This document shows, piece by piece, positions 15,557 to 24,389 of a stretch of DNA of 61,410 nucleotides (position 1 is the stretch's first letter; each line of letters begins with the position of its first letter). A program made the translations under genes and the position numbers. The notes below the pieces were generated by a model. The model ran no database searches. It had not been told where the DNA came from and saw only the letters and a list, made by a program, of their open reading frames with translations. The DNA is from Elusimicrobiota bacterium. Its GTDB lineage: Bacteria; Elusimicrobiota; Elusimicrobia; UBA1565. Location of the stretch: the NCBI GenBank assembly GCA_003450735.1, contig DMEZ01000013.1, positions 1 through 61,410 on the forward strand, in the 5' to 3' direction.

Positions 15557-16344
15557 TTCGTCTTCAAGTCCTTCAGGTCCCAGCCGTAGAACCAGCTCAG
15601 GGAGAACCGCAAGGTCTTGACCGTCCGATGGAGCTGAGGATAGGTCTCCCAGCAGTATTCCGAGCCGACGTCGAAATACTTGCCCTTGAAGACCGCGGCG
15701 AGGGAGGGCCCGTGCACGTCGTAGTACTGCCGGTTCTTGGAGCGCAGGCGCCAGTCATAGGACGCGTAGGTGTGGAACATCCAGCCCCAGCCGAGCGCCG
15801 CCCAGTCCACACCCTGCCGGACCCAGCCCTGCGAGCCGGAGCCTTCCTCGCCGTGGAGATCGTAGGTCATCTTGCCCCAGGTGGAGAGCGGAAGGGCGAG
15901 CGGGGCGCGGGAGCCCAGGCGGGGCTTCCCGGTCCACTTGGAGACGTCCCAGGAGCTGAACCAGCTGCCGAAGAGGGAATAGTTGTTGTCGTCAAGGGGG
16001 AGGTCGGGATAGCGCAGCCATGCGAACTCCGCTCCGGCGGTGAGGGGCCCTTTCGCGAGCGAAGCGATCAAGGACGGCCCGTAGGTGTTGTAGTAGGTCT
16101 TGTTCTTGTTGCGCACGCGCCAGTTGTACGCGGCGTAGGTGTCCATGTCCACGTCCCCTTTGAACCGGACCCAGCGCACTCCCTGCCTGGCCCAGCCCTG
16201 CACGCCGGTGCCTTCCGTGTCGTCGGAGCCGCGCTTAAGGCTGCCCCAGGTGGAGCCGGGGTAGCCCTCGGGGGAGTAGGTCTCGGAGCCCGCCGGAGCG
16301 GACGCGAAGACGAGGAGCGTCAAAACCGCGGTTCGAAGCCTCAT
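15553..16344 (-). CDS. Secreted protein with two copies of a Trp/Tyr-rich domain, in the bcs operon
   Basis: 263 residues from MRLRTAVLTLLVFAS (signal peptide), preceded by AGGAAGG, ATG overlapping the bcsG stop. The mature protein is an internal duplication. Copy 1 runs from STWGSLKRGSDD through QGWARQGVRWVRF, TYAAYNWRVRNKNKTYYN and YGPSLIASLAKG to SWFSSWD. Copy 2 runs from STWGKMTYD through QGWVRQGVDW, TYASYDWRLRSKNRQYYD and HGPSLAAVFKG to SWFYGWD. The repeats are about 110 residues and beta-rich with dense aromatics, suggesting a carbohydrate-binding or small beta-barrel fold. I do not recognise a named family. Its position suggests a role in cellulose handling at the outer membrane, perhaps in place of the missing BcsC. 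Function unproven. Confidence 0.7.
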   Translation of the reverse strand: MRLRTAVLTLLVFASAPAGSETYSPEGYPGSTWGSLKRGSDDTEGTGVQGWARQGVRWVRFKGDVDMDTYAAYNWRVRNKNKTYYNTYGPSLIASLAKGPLTAGAEFAWLRYPDLPLDDNNYSLFGSWFSSWDVSKWTGKPRLGSRAPLALPLSTWGKMTYDLHGEEGSGSQGWVRQGVDWAALGWGWMFHTYASYDWRLRSKNRQYYDVHGPSLAAVFKGKYFDVGSEYCWETYPQLHRTVKTLRFSLSWFYGWDLKDLKTK

Positions 16345-18134
16345 CGGGCCACCTTCCTGAAGTCCTGGGGGGACGGTATCGTGCCGGAAGGCGTCAGCGC
16401 ATATTCGGGCAGCGGCTTCCACTCGTCGCTCTTCAGCCTGTAGACATAGCCTTCGCCGAGCCGCATCACGGCGGCGTTCTCGTCCTCGGCCAGGAACTCC
16501 GTGCCGGGAACCTCCGCGGCGAGAGCCTCCGGCCTGCGGGCGTCCTTGGAGAAGGGGTCATGGCGCAGGAACTCCGCGAGGAGCCAGGCCAGGGCGAGAA
16601 AGCTCGCGGGCTTGGTGATGACCTGCGGTTTCGCGGCATCCGCGTGGAAGGGCTTCCCGACCAATCTCACGGCGACGGGCACGGTCGCGATGGGGGGGAG
16701 CGGGATGTCCCGGACGTCCTTGGCCTGCATCTTCGTGCCGGTCAAGGCCGCGCCGTGCTCCGGCACGAACACCACGACCGCGCTGCGGCCCGATCTCTCG
16801 ACCGTCGAGAGGAAGGATTCCAGCTGTGCGATCATAGCCTCGAGCCTTCCCCTGTAGGAGGCGGCGTCGTCCGGGCCTCCGGAGACTCCCGACTTGTGCG
16901 TTCCCATGTGGAGATTGGCGGTATTGTAGTACAACGCCGCCCTCGGCGCCGACGACTCCTGGCGGGCTTTCCAGAATCGGCTCAGCGCCGCTTCGTCCTG
17001 GCTCATGGGGGAGTCGTCGAACATCCGATAGGCCGTCGGCAGGCCGTCGATGCCGATAGGCGGATCTCCCCGGCCGTACTTCTGCACGTTGACCGCGAAA
17101 TCGGCGTACTTGCCGTCGTTGTTGGTCATCGTGTAGGTCTTGAACCCGACGCTCCTCAGCCGGCCCAGGAGATAACAGCTGGCGGGGGCTTCGTCATAGA
17201 GCGCCTTGTGCCGCATCTGTCCGCAAGGGGCCTTCAGCAGGCGCAGCGACGCCGGGCCACTGTAGGAGCAGGCCGCGCTGAAATCGGTGAAGACGTAGTC
17301 GAACCTCGAGAAGAACGGCAGCAGGTCGGCCCCGGCATCCCTGATGTCCTTCCACGAGAGCGAGCAGATGTGCAGGAGGATCACGTCGAAAGGCCGCGCG
17401 CCATTCTCGGGAGGCGGGATCGCCACCACCCTGCGGCGTTCCTTCCGGTAGAAAGCCGCCGGCGACGCGCTGGGCCCCTCCGGCTCGGCCTCCTCCTCCG
17501 CCGGCTCCGGCTGCGGGGCGGGCGCCTCGGACCGGGCGAGGGCGGCTACCCTGTCGTAGAACGGGTCCTCGGGCAGCGGCTTCCTCGGCTCCAGGACCGG
17601 CCTCCTCGAGAGTTCCGCGGGAGCGTCCTCGCCCTCCAGGGCCAGGACGCCGTGCTTCGCCTGCAGACCCCACGCCGCGCCGAAGAGGACGTAGGCGCAG
17701 AGGGCGAGCGTCAGGGGCTTCCTGCGTGAGACGAGGAAGCATGCCGCGCAGAGCGCGAGCCCGGCCGCGAGCATCGGCAGGTTCAGGAACTGCCAGAGGA
17801 ACTCCGATAGGTAGCGCGCCGACGGGCGCTGCTTCGGGTCCGCCAGAAAATCAATGATCGTCATGGGAGGAGGGAGGAAGGATTCCCGCCACAGGAGCGC
17901 CAGCGCCGCGACGGCCGCCGACGCCCCGATGAGAGCGGTGAGGAGGCGGCTCTTCTTCGGGGGGGCGTGGAGCGCTAGATGCACGGCAAGCGCGAGCGCC
18001 CCCGTCAGGGCCGCATCGAGGGTGAGATAGCCGGCCAACGAGAGGACCGCCGCCGCGGCCAGGTACGCGTACCAGGCGGCCGCCAGCTCCTCGGAGAACC
18101 CACGGGGATCGAACGCCAGGCCGGCGATTCTCAC
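16341..18134 (-). CDS. bcsG: BcsG, cellulose phosphoethanolamine transferase
   Basis: 597 residues, GTG start. Four to five transmembrane helices (about 20-155), a Pro/Glu-rich linker (about 200-230), then the periplasmic alkaline-phosphatase-fold domain. BcsG-specific strings are present: LLHICSLSWKDI (Cys257, a zinc ligand), AACSYSGPASLRLL (nucleophile Ser292 by alignment with E. coli Ser278), CGQMRHKALYD, NNDGKYADF, FDDSPMSQDE, LYYNTANLHMGTH (His409) and VFVPEHGAALTGTK (Glu459, His460). In enterobacteria BcsG moves phosphoethanolamine from phosphatidylethanolamine to glucose units of nascent cellulose. All expected zinc and nucleophile residues are kept, so it should be active. Companion genes bcsE and bcsF are not seen. 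Confidence 0.93.
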   Translation of the reverse strand: MRIAGLAFDPRGFSEELAAAWYAYLAAAAVLSLAGYLTLDAALTGALALAVHLALHAPPKKSRLLTALIGASAAVAALALLWRESFLPPPMTIIDFLADPKQRPSARYLSEFLWQFLNLPMLAAGLALCAACFLVSRRKPLTLALCAYVLFGAAWGLQAKHGVLALEGEDAPAELSRRPVLEPRKPLPEDPFYDRVAALARSEAPAPQPEPAEEEAEPEGPSASPAAFYRKERRRVVAIPPPENGARPFDVILLHICSLSWKDIRDAGADLLPFFSRFDYVFTDFSAACSYSGPASLRLLKAPCGQMRHKALYDEAPASCYLLGRLRSVGFKTYTMTNNDGKYADFAVNVQKYGRGDPPIGIDGLPTAYRMFDDSPMSQDEAALSRFWKARQESSAPRAALYYNTANLHMGTHKSGVSGGPDDAASYRGRLEAMIAQLESFLSTVERSGRSAVVVFVPEHGAALTGTKMQAKDVRDIPLPPIATVPVAVRLVGKPFHADAAKPQVITKPASFLALAWLLAEFLRHDPFSKDARRPEALAAEVPGTEFLAEDENAAVMRLGEGYVYRLKSDEWKPLPEYALTPSGTIPSPQDFRKVAR

Positions 18135-18140
18135 GGCCCT

Positions 18141-20306
18141 CTACTTGCCCGTGATCCGCTTCTTCCTGTACTTGTTCAGGAAGTAGAACAGCGCCAGGCT
18201 GAGGGCGACGACGACGAGGGCCAGCAGGGCGTAATACAGCCACGGATGCGCGTACAGGTACGCATCCATCTTCGAGATCGGGCCGGCCTTCCCAGCGAAA
18301 TACTTCCTCCCGATGCTCACGGCGATCATGTTCTTCTCGGGGTCGTTGAGGTCGAGCAGGACGAGGTCGCCTTTCAGGTTCGCCTGCACGCTGTACTTCA
18401 TGAGGGCGAGGGAGAGGGCCCGGACTTCCTTGGGAGTGCGGGCGGTCAGCAGGACGACGCTGTGCCCTTCGCCGTAGGGTGATTGGAACTCCATCACCGC
18501 GCCGGTGTTCGTGCTCAGCCCGCTGACCTGCCGGCTGAACGCGAACTGCGATTCGTCCGCCCAGCCCTGCACGACGGGGTAGGGGAACGACATCTCCTTG
18601 GTCAGCGCGAGGGGCGCCTTCTCGCGAATCCCGGCGGGCAGGCTGTCGATGTCGCCGATGATCATGAGCTCGCCGTCGTATCTCTTGGGCGGCTGGGTGA
18701 TGAACTGGATCTCCAGGAGCGGGTGGCCGTTCTTCTGGGTGATCGAGCCCAGGAGGTTCAGCGCGGCCTCGATGCCCTCCCGGCCCGTGTTCGCCAGGTA
18801 GACCCTGGCGCCGTGCCCGTCGGGCCAGCGGGTGATGGGGAACCCGTTGAGCATGAAGAGCTCCAGGCGCGGCATGTCCACGTAGTGCGGCATGGGCGGG
18901 AAGCGGATCGTGGAGACGTCCATGACGGTCAGGAACAGGTTCTGGGTCTGGAAATACTCGCAGTTCTTGCCGATGGAAGGCGTCAGGACGGGCTCCAGCC
19001 GCAGGACATTGCTCCCCGGCTTGAAGAGGTAGGTGGGGATGTCCAGCATGTAGCCTTCGACGAGGCCGCCCTTCTCGTCGTTGAGGTGGATCCCGCGCAG
19101 GAGCTGGCCGTTCAGAGACAGGTTCACGACCGAGTCGGAGCGCCCGGCGGCGCCGTAGGAGTAGCTCAGCGACAGCTTGGCATAGAGGTTCTGCTTGATG
19201 AGGAAATCCGGGGGCAGGCGGAAGCTCAGCTCCGCCATGCTGGAGTTGATGCCCTTGAAGGTGCGGGTGGGGAAGTTCAGGGACTTGAAGGTGTAGGTCT
19301 TGTCCGCCTTGATGACCTCCTTGCCGCCGTAGAGCGGGATGTCCGGCATCTTGATCCCCGTCACGGTCATCTCGTCCATCTCCGGGAACGGCGCGGACAT
19401 GATGGCGAAGGTCTCGGCGGCGAGCTTCAGGTGGTCCTTGTTCAGGCCCGATACGACGAGCAGGGCATGGTAGGGGTCGCTGAGGCCCTCCCGCACCTGC
19501 CGGACGGGCAACGGCATGATCTTCAGGAACGGCCCCTTGACCCCCGCTTTGGCGTCGTACCCCGCCGCCTCCAGGACCCTGCCCGCGAAATCCGCGTCCC
19601 CGATGAGGATGTTGTCGTAGCCGGGCACGATCTCCCGCGACACGGCGAAGACGACTTCCCGATAATCGAACCTCATGGCGACGCCGGAGGCGATGATCCC
19701 GGCGATGGAGATGGTTTCCGCGGAGCTGTCGGGCATGACGATGACGACCTCGCCGCGGGGGGTCAGCTTGGGGTCGAAGAGGAAATTCGTGACCGCGGAC
19801 AGCCTCAGGGGGACCCGTTCGAGGGCATACTCGATCTCGAGGACCGCGTCGTCGTCGCCCAGCTTGAGCGTGGTCCAAAGCTCGGGCTGGCACGGGAATT
19901 CGCAGCCCATGGTGTAATGCTGGTGAGCGATGAAACTCAGGTCGTTGTAGCCCGGCTTGAACAGCTTCGCTGGCAGGTCCACCTTCATCGCCCCTTCGGG
20001 GGCCAGCGGGTTCAGGTTCCTCTGCGCGACCGCCTCCCCGTTGAACCTCACGATCAGGCGCGAGTTGGCGGCCAGGAGGGCGGTGGAGTTGACGAAGCCG
20101 AAGGAAAGCGACGCCTTCTTGACCTTCCAGCGCTCCGGGACAGGCAGGGACACCCCGTATTCGGCGGCCGTGCATTTGAGGTCGTAGCGCGTGGCCGAAC
20201 TGACCTTGTAGAGCGGGATCCGGATGGTCTCGGAGTGCGCCGCCTCGAGGCCTGCCGACGAGAGCAGGGCGCACGCCAGCATCGCGGAGGCGAAGGGGCG
20301 TCTCAT
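18141..20306 (-). CDS. bcsB: BcsB, periplasmic subunit of cellulose synthase
   Basis: 721 residues from ATG 20306 (signal peptide ending around GLEAAHSE). The chain follows BcsB: paired jelly-roll and flavodoxin-like modules with FVNSTALLAANSRLIVRFNG, YNDLSFIAHQHYTMGCEFPC, LRLEPVLTPSIGKNCEYFQ and LNLLGSITQKNG. A single C-terminal transmembrane anchor (about 687-711) is followed by a basic tail NKYRKKRITGK, which in known complexes packs against BcsA. It guides the nascent glucan through the periplasm. The gene lies 16 bases from the DHH gene and 6 bases before bcsG. TAGAAT ten bases before the ATG could be an internal promoter. Confidence 0.93.
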   Translation of the reverse strand: MRRPFASAMLACALLSSAGLEAAHSETIRIPLYKVSSATRYDLKCTAAEYGVSLPVPERWKVKKASLSFGFVNSTALLAANSRLIVRFNGEAVAQRNLNPLAPEGAMKVDLPAKLFKPGYNDLSFIAHQHYTMGCEFPCQPELWTTLKLGDDDAVLEIEYALERVPLRLSAVTNFLFDPKLTPRGEVVIVMPDSSAETISIAGIIASGVAMRFDYREVVFAVSREIVPGYDNILIGDADFAGRVLEAAGYDAKAGVKGPFLKIMPLPVRQVREGLSDPYHALLVVSGLNKDHLKLAAETFAIMSAPFPEMDEMTVTGIKMPDIPLYGGKEVIKADKTYTFKSLNFPTRTFKGINSSMAELSFRLPPDFLIKQNLYAKLSLSYSYGAAGRSDSVVNLSLNGQLLRGIHLNDEKGGLVEGYMLDIPTYLFKPGSNVLRLEPVLTPSIGKNCEYFQTQNLFLTVMDVSTIRFPPMPHYVDMPRLELFMLNGFPITRWPDGHGARVYLANTGREGIEAALNLLGSITQKNGHPLLEIQFITQPPKRYDGELMIIGDIDSLPAGIREKAPLALTKEMSFPYPVVQGWADESQFAFSRQVSGLSTNTGAVMEFQSPYGEGHSVVLLTARTPKEVRALSLALMKYSVQANLKGDLVLLDLNDPEKNMIAVSIGRKYFAGKAGPISKMDAYLYAHPWLYYALLALVVVALSLALFYFLNKYRKKRITGK

Positions 20307-20322
20307 GGAGCGCGTGATTCTA

Positions 20323-21282
20323 TCAAAAGTAATTGTAATAGCCCATCCATAGATTCTCGAAGAACCCGCACTGCAGGTCGTTGAGGAGGCCCGCCCGGAC
20401 CTGTTCCGCGATCTCGTGCTCCGCATGGCATGCCCCCGCGCCGGCGTGGCCGCCTCCGCCGTACCTCTTCATGATGCTACCGATGTCCAGGGGGCAGGTC
20501 CTGTCGAGGACGGATTTTCCCGCCGCGAAGAACGCCCGGCCGCTCTTCCCGGTCGAGGAGACGTGCATGGACACGTTGCACTCGGGGAACAGGGCGTAAG
20601 TCATGAACTTGTTTCCCGGGACGATCCGCTCCTCCTGCCTCATGTCGGTGAGGACGAGGTTGGAGTGCACCGACGCGCATCTCAGGATCTGGCCCTTGTA
20701 CTCGTCGATGCACGCGAAATAGAGCTCCAGCCTCTCCTCCACGTCCGGGATGCTCAGGAGCTCCCATACGGTGCGGCGCTTCGCCTCGTCCATCAGCTCG
20801 ACGATGAGCTCGTCGTGGGACGCACGGAACCTCTTGAACTGCTCCAGGCCCGTCCTCGTGTCGATCAGGTAGCTCAGGAGGGTCCAGCCCGTCGGATACA
20901 GGATCTCCTCGCTCGCGATCCGGGCGCTGAAGCCCTTGTCGACCGCGTCGAGGATGTCGTCGTGGATGCCCGCGAACCGCTCCGCTCCGTAATGGTTGAA
21001 GATCACCCTCGCCGTGGAGGGCGCCCGGGTGTCGACCTTCAGATTGTGCTTGTCGACCGCCGGCTTGTGCGCGGAGGGATAGTGGTCGAAGGCCAGGTGG
21101 GCGTCGTCCTGGTACGGGAGCCCCGCCGTGATGTCGCCGGCCGTGACCTTGAACTTCCCGCTCTCGACGTCCTTCGGGTGGACGAAGGCGACGCTCTCGA
21201 GGAGGCCCAGCTCCTTGAGGAGCATGCCGCAGACCAGCCCGTCGAAATCGCTCTTGGTGACGAGCCGGTATCTTCCGCCCAA
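20323..21282 (-). CDS. DHH-family phosphoesterase ('exopolyphosphatase-like') inserted between bcsA and bcsB
   Basis: 319 residues, TTG start one base after the bcsA stop, with GGAGG inside the bcsA tail as ribosome-binding site. It matches the DHH/DHHA1 proteins often labelled exopolyphosphatase: RLVTKSDFDGLVCGMLLKE (Asp12, Asp14), FVHPKDVESG, FDHYPSAH (66-68), FNHYGAERF, PTGWTLLSYLIDTRTGL and C-terminal RYGGGGHAGAGAC (His279). The family hydrolyses phosphodiester or phosphoanhydride bonds, and relatives cleave pApA, pGpG or c-di-AMP. The usual DHH triad reads DHY, a change at a metal-site His. It might clear pGpG beside the HD-GYP enzyme, or be a binding protein; both are inference. Confidence 0.8.
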   Translation of the reverse strand: MGGRYRLVTKSDFDGLVCGMLLKELGLLESVAFVHPKDVESGKFKVTAGDITAGLPYQDDAHLAFDHYPSAHKPAVDKHNLKVDTRAPSTARVIFNHYGAERFAGIHDDILDAVDKGFSARIASEEILYPTGWTLLSYLIDTRTGLEQFKRFRASHDELIVELMDEAKRRTVWELLSIPDVEERLELYFACIDEYKGQILRCASVHSNLVLTDMRQEERIVPGNKFMTYALFPECNVSMHVSSTGKSGRAFFAAGKSVLDRTCPLDIGSIMKRYGGGGHAGAGACHAEHEIAEQVRAGLLNDLQCGFFENLWMGYYNYF

Positions 21283-21283
21283 G

Positions 21284-23557
21284 CTAGGCCTCCGCCCTCG
21301 CCCAGAGGCGGTCGACGTAGCCCGCGAGGCGGTTCGAGTGGAGCTTGACGTGGTCCATCGAGGGGACGAGGATGAACTTGAGCACCGCGACGTAGAACAC
21401 CCGCAAGCCCATGGCGCTCGACTTGAGGAGGAAGAGCAGGATCCACACGGGGTTGGCCGGCTTGGTCTTCTGCTCCCAGAAATCCGCCCACCGCTGGCTG
21501 TCGCCGAAGACGAACTCGACGGCCTCCATGCGCTGCTTCTCGTCGCTCAGGATGAACTCGCAGCCGCAGGCCCAGGTTGTCCCCCTGCGGACCTGCCGCT
21601 GGACACGCGCCTCGATCCTGAATCTCTTGCCGTGGCTGTTCCGGGTCTCGAGGATGAGGTGCTCGAGGGGCGCCAGCTCGTCGGCCAGCTCGAAGGAGAG
21701 CCCGACGCCCGACATGGAGATGTCGTCCATCTGCGCTTCCAGCGCCTTGCCCAGCCTGGGCAGGGTGAGATGCGCCGTGCCTTTCGCCCACATCCGGTGG
21801 TGCCGGCGCACCTGCTTGCGCTCGAAGAACGCCCCGAACGACGAGAGCGCCAGCAGGAGGTTCACCAAGCACCACACGAAGGTGATCGTCGTGATGTCCC
21901 GGTAGATCGGGTACGTGTACCACTTGATCGCCGCGGCCGGGACGGCGACGATGAGCACCCCGGTCAGCAGGAGGAAGGGCAGGGCGAACCCGCTCAGGAA
22001 GTCGCTCTCCAGGCTCTTCCCCTTCGGCGTCACCTTGAAGGACGGCTTCCTCGGGTTCAGGAAGACGGACAGGACCACGGGGATCAGGAACAAAGACTGG
22101 ATGCCCTCGAAGAACTCCGAGAAGAAGGGCCAGCGGAACCGCCCGTAGAGGAACCCCGTCAAAACCATGGACCCCAGCACGTGCGGGAGCGCGTAGGCCA
22201 AAACCTGGGGCACGGAGGCGAAGAAGACCCTCAAATCCAGGAGCAGGAACGCCGCCGGCGCGACGTAGAAGATGACCCTCGACGCCCCGAAGAACCAGTA
22301 GAAGCAGCTGTTGAAGTAGCAGAGCTTCTGGTAGAGCTTCAGGCCTTTCGCGAACAGCGGGTTGTTCAGGACGAAGATCTGGGTCATCCCCTGGGCCCAG
22401 CGGCTCTTCTGCACGATCAGGTCGTCGAACGTCTCCGGGGAAAGGCCGCAGACCATGGGCCGCGGGATGTAGACGCTCTTATAGCCCCGCTGGTGCAGGG
22501 CCACGGCGGTCTCGCAGTCCTCGGTGATGGTCTCGCCGCAGACGCCCCCGATCTCCTCGAGGCAGCTCCGCCTCAGCAGCGCCGCCGAGCCGCAGAAATA
22601 GCTCGAGTTCCACATGTCGAGGCCCGGGTGGATGCCGCGGTAGAACATGTCGTTCTCGCTGGGCGCGTCCTTGAAGATCGCCATGTTCTTCTCGATCGGG
22701 TTCGGGTTGATGAAGAAGTGCGGCGTCTGCACGAACGCGACCTTCTCGTCTTTCAGGAACCAGCCCGCGGTGTTCTTCAGGATGTCCCTCACGGGGACGT
22801 GGTCGCAGTCCAGGATGAGCACCAGGTCGGCGCTCGTGTGCCCCAGCGCGTGGCTGAGGTTCCCGGCCTTGGCCCTGAGATTCTTCTCGCGCGTGATGTA
22901 GCCGATGCCGTGCCTCTCGGCCAGCCCCTTCAGGGCGTAGTACCTCTCCCAGGCCTGGGGCCCGGTCTTCGGGTCGCACCGCTTCGCGACGGTGGCCCCG
23001 TCGTCGAGGATGTGGATCTTCAGCTTGTTTTTTGGGTAATCGATGTTCAGGGCGGCCAGGGCCGTGAGCTTCACGATGCCGATCGGCTCGCTGTAGGTCG
23101 GGATGAGCACGTCCACGGAAGGGTAGCTGGACGTGTCCGCGGGCAGCGGCATGATCTTGTTCTCGAGCGGCCAGATGCTCGTGAAGATGCCGAGCAGGTG
23201 GACGCTGATGGCGTACATCTCGGCGAGGTAGAGGGCCATCATGGCCAGGGTGTCCGCCGGCCCCGTATAGACCAGGGTCTCGGTCGTCCTCCAGACCACG
23301 TAGCGGAGGGTCAGGAAGGAGGCCAGGACGATGAAGAGGATCCTCAGGGGGGGCTTCTTGACCCTGTCGATGGGCTTGAGGAGGAAAAGGACGGCGAGGG
23401 AGCCCCAGCCGACGACGTACTGGCTGCTGAGCTCCAGGTGCAGCTGCGCGAGATGGTAGAAGAGATAGAGCGCGGCGGCGAGGAACGCGTACGAGAAGCC
23501 CGGGATGACGCCGGGATGCTTCAGCAGGAAGTCCTTCAACGAGCCGGCGGACGTCAA
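21284..23557 (-). CDS. bcsA: BcsA, cellulose synthase catalytic subunit with PilZ domain
   Basis: 757 residues from a TTG that overlaps the cyclase stop (TTGA, 23554-23557). A longer upstream frame runs antisense-free into the cyclase and is rejected. Transmembrane helices flank a GT2 core: ILDDGA (185-187), KAGNLSHAL, ILDCDHVPV (250-252), FVQTPHFF, FCGSAALLRR (321-324), ETITEDCET with TED (345-347) and QKSRW (383-387). The PilZ domain has the c-di-GMP motif RKQVR (Arg580, Arg584) and DISMSG (Asp612, Ser614, Gly617), so activation by c-di-GMP is expected. It polymerises UDP-glucose into beta-1,4-glucan and extrudes it to BcsB. All catalytic motifs are intact. Confidence 0.95.
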   Translation of the reverse strand: MTSAGSLKDFLLKHPGVIPGFSYAFLAAALYLFYHLAQLHLELSSQYVVGWGSLAVLFLLKPIDRVKKPPLRILFIVLASFLTLRYVVWRTTETLVYTGPADTLAMMALYLAEMYAISVHLLGIFTSIWPLENKIMPLPADTSSYPSVDVLIPTYSEPIGIVKLTALAALNIDYPKNKLKIHILDDGATVAKRCDPKTGPQAWERYYALKGLAERHGIGYITREKNLRAKAGNLSHALGHTSADLVLILDCDHVPVRDILKNTAGWFLKDEKVAFVQTPHFFINPNPIEKNMAIFKDAPSENDMFYRGIHPGLDMWNSSYFCGSAALLRRSCLEEIGGVCGETITEDCETAVALHQRGYKSVYIPRPMVCGLSPETFDDLIVQKSRWAQGMTQIFVLNNPLFAKGLKLYQKLCYFNSCFYWFFGASRVIFYVAPAAFLLLDLRVFFASVPQVLAYALPHVLGSMVLTGFLYGRFRWPFFSEFFEGIQSLFLIPVVLSVFLNPRKPSFKVTPKGKSLESDFLSGFALPFLLLTGVLIVAVPAAAIKWYTYPIYRDITTITFVWCLVNLLLALSSFGAFFERKQVRRHHRMWAKGTAHLTLPRLGKALEAQMDDISMSGVGLSFELADELAPLEHLILETRNSHGKRFRIEARVQRQVRRGTTWACGCEFILSDEKQRMEAVEFVFGDSQRWADFWEQKTKPANPVWILLFLLKSSAMGLRVFYVAVLKFILVPSMDHVKLHSNRLAGYVDRLWARAEA

Positions 23558-24369
23558 TTCGTATCGCCCGTGATCGTTACGCTGTGCTCGGTCGTCCGCC
23601 TTTCCTCGTCGGAGCCTGAGCGGCCCAGCTTCCAGTAGGCCGCGGCCGCGAGGAGGATCGCGCCGGCCAGGGCCAGGAGGACCTTGATGCACAGCGGGCA
23701 CTTCTCTTGGACATCCTGGACCGGCTTCCTGGCGGAGAGGTCGCGCTGGATCTCGGTCTTGTTCCAATAGCCCTTGTAGAGCTTCATGGGCTCTTTCTTG
23801 CCCTTCAGCTCGACTTCCTTGGCGAAGCCGCAGTAGATCTCGGCGCGGTCCGAGAGCGCGTTGTAGGCCTCCTCCGAGAGGAGGATCTCGCCGGGGTTCG
23901 CCTGCGCCTCGATCCTGGACGAGACGTTCACGACGTCGCCGAAGATGTCGTTCTTCTCCACGATGCCGAGGCCCACGTGGATGCCGATGCGCATGAGGAT
24001 CGGGATCGTGAGCTTCTTCTCCAGGTTGAACGCGTCGATGCCCTTCTGGATCTCCGCGGCGGCCCGCAGGGCGCTCTGGGCGTTCTCGTAGTAGGACATC
24101 GTGCCGTCGCCCATCGTCTTGACGAGGATCCCGTCGTGCTTCTTGATGACCGGGAAAACGATGTCGAAGTGCTGTTTTATCAGCGTCCGGTGGGCGATGT
24201 CCCCGTGCGTCTCGGCGATGGCCGTGGAGCCCTTGAGATCGGTGAACATGACCGTGATGGTCTTCTGGAACCGGTCCTTGAACAGCTTGTCGAGGCGGGC
24301 GCGCTCCTCGATGATCTTGTCTACGTTCAAATCGTCTTCAGGATCTTCTTTCCGCTGTTCATCTGCCAT
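23554..24369 (-). CDS. Class III nucleotidyl cyclase with C-terminal membrane anchor
   Basis: 271 residues. The cyclase homology domain spans about 36-205: MFTDLKGST (metal Asp44, base-selecting Lys46), KTMGDGTMSYY (metal Asp88), MRIGIHVGLG and DIFGDVVNVSSRIEAQ with transition-state Asn148 and Arg152. All six class III positions look present, and Lys46 favours ATP over GTP. Residues about 226-248 form one transmembrane helix after a CPLCIK motif, with a charged periplasmic tail. A cyclase anchored at its C-terminus is unusual. It is the first gene of the tight cyclase-bcsA-DHH-bcsB-bcsG run, so a cyclic nucleotide signal near the cellulose machinery is likely. The cNMP-binding protein at 11383 is a candidate receptor. 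Confidence 0.9.
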   Translation of the reverse strand: MADEQRKEDPEDDLNVDKIIEERARLDKLFKDRFQKTITVMFTDLKGSTAIAETHGDIAHRTLIKQHFDIVFPVIKKHDGILVKTMGDGTMSYYENAQSALRAAAEIQKGIDAFNLEKKLTIPILMRIGIHVGLGIVEKNDIFGDVVNVSSRIEAQANPGEILLSEEAYNALSDRAEIYCGFAKEVELKGKKEPMKLYKGYWNKTEIQRDLSARKPVQDVQEKCPLCIKVLLALAGAILLAAAAYWKLGRSGSDEERRTTEHSVTITGDTN

Positions 24370-24389
24370 GCGTCAGGCCTCGCGCGACA

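Noticed and set aside
18483..23638. Very long plus-strand open frames across bcsB and bcsA
   Set aside because: Shadows of the bcs genes; no conserved domain and no ribosome-binding sites, while the minus-strand genes are unmistakable.
23558..23767. 70-residue N-terminal extension of BcsA
   Set aside because: It lies within the cyclase gene in another frame; the TTGA overlap gives a start that matches the family N-terminus.
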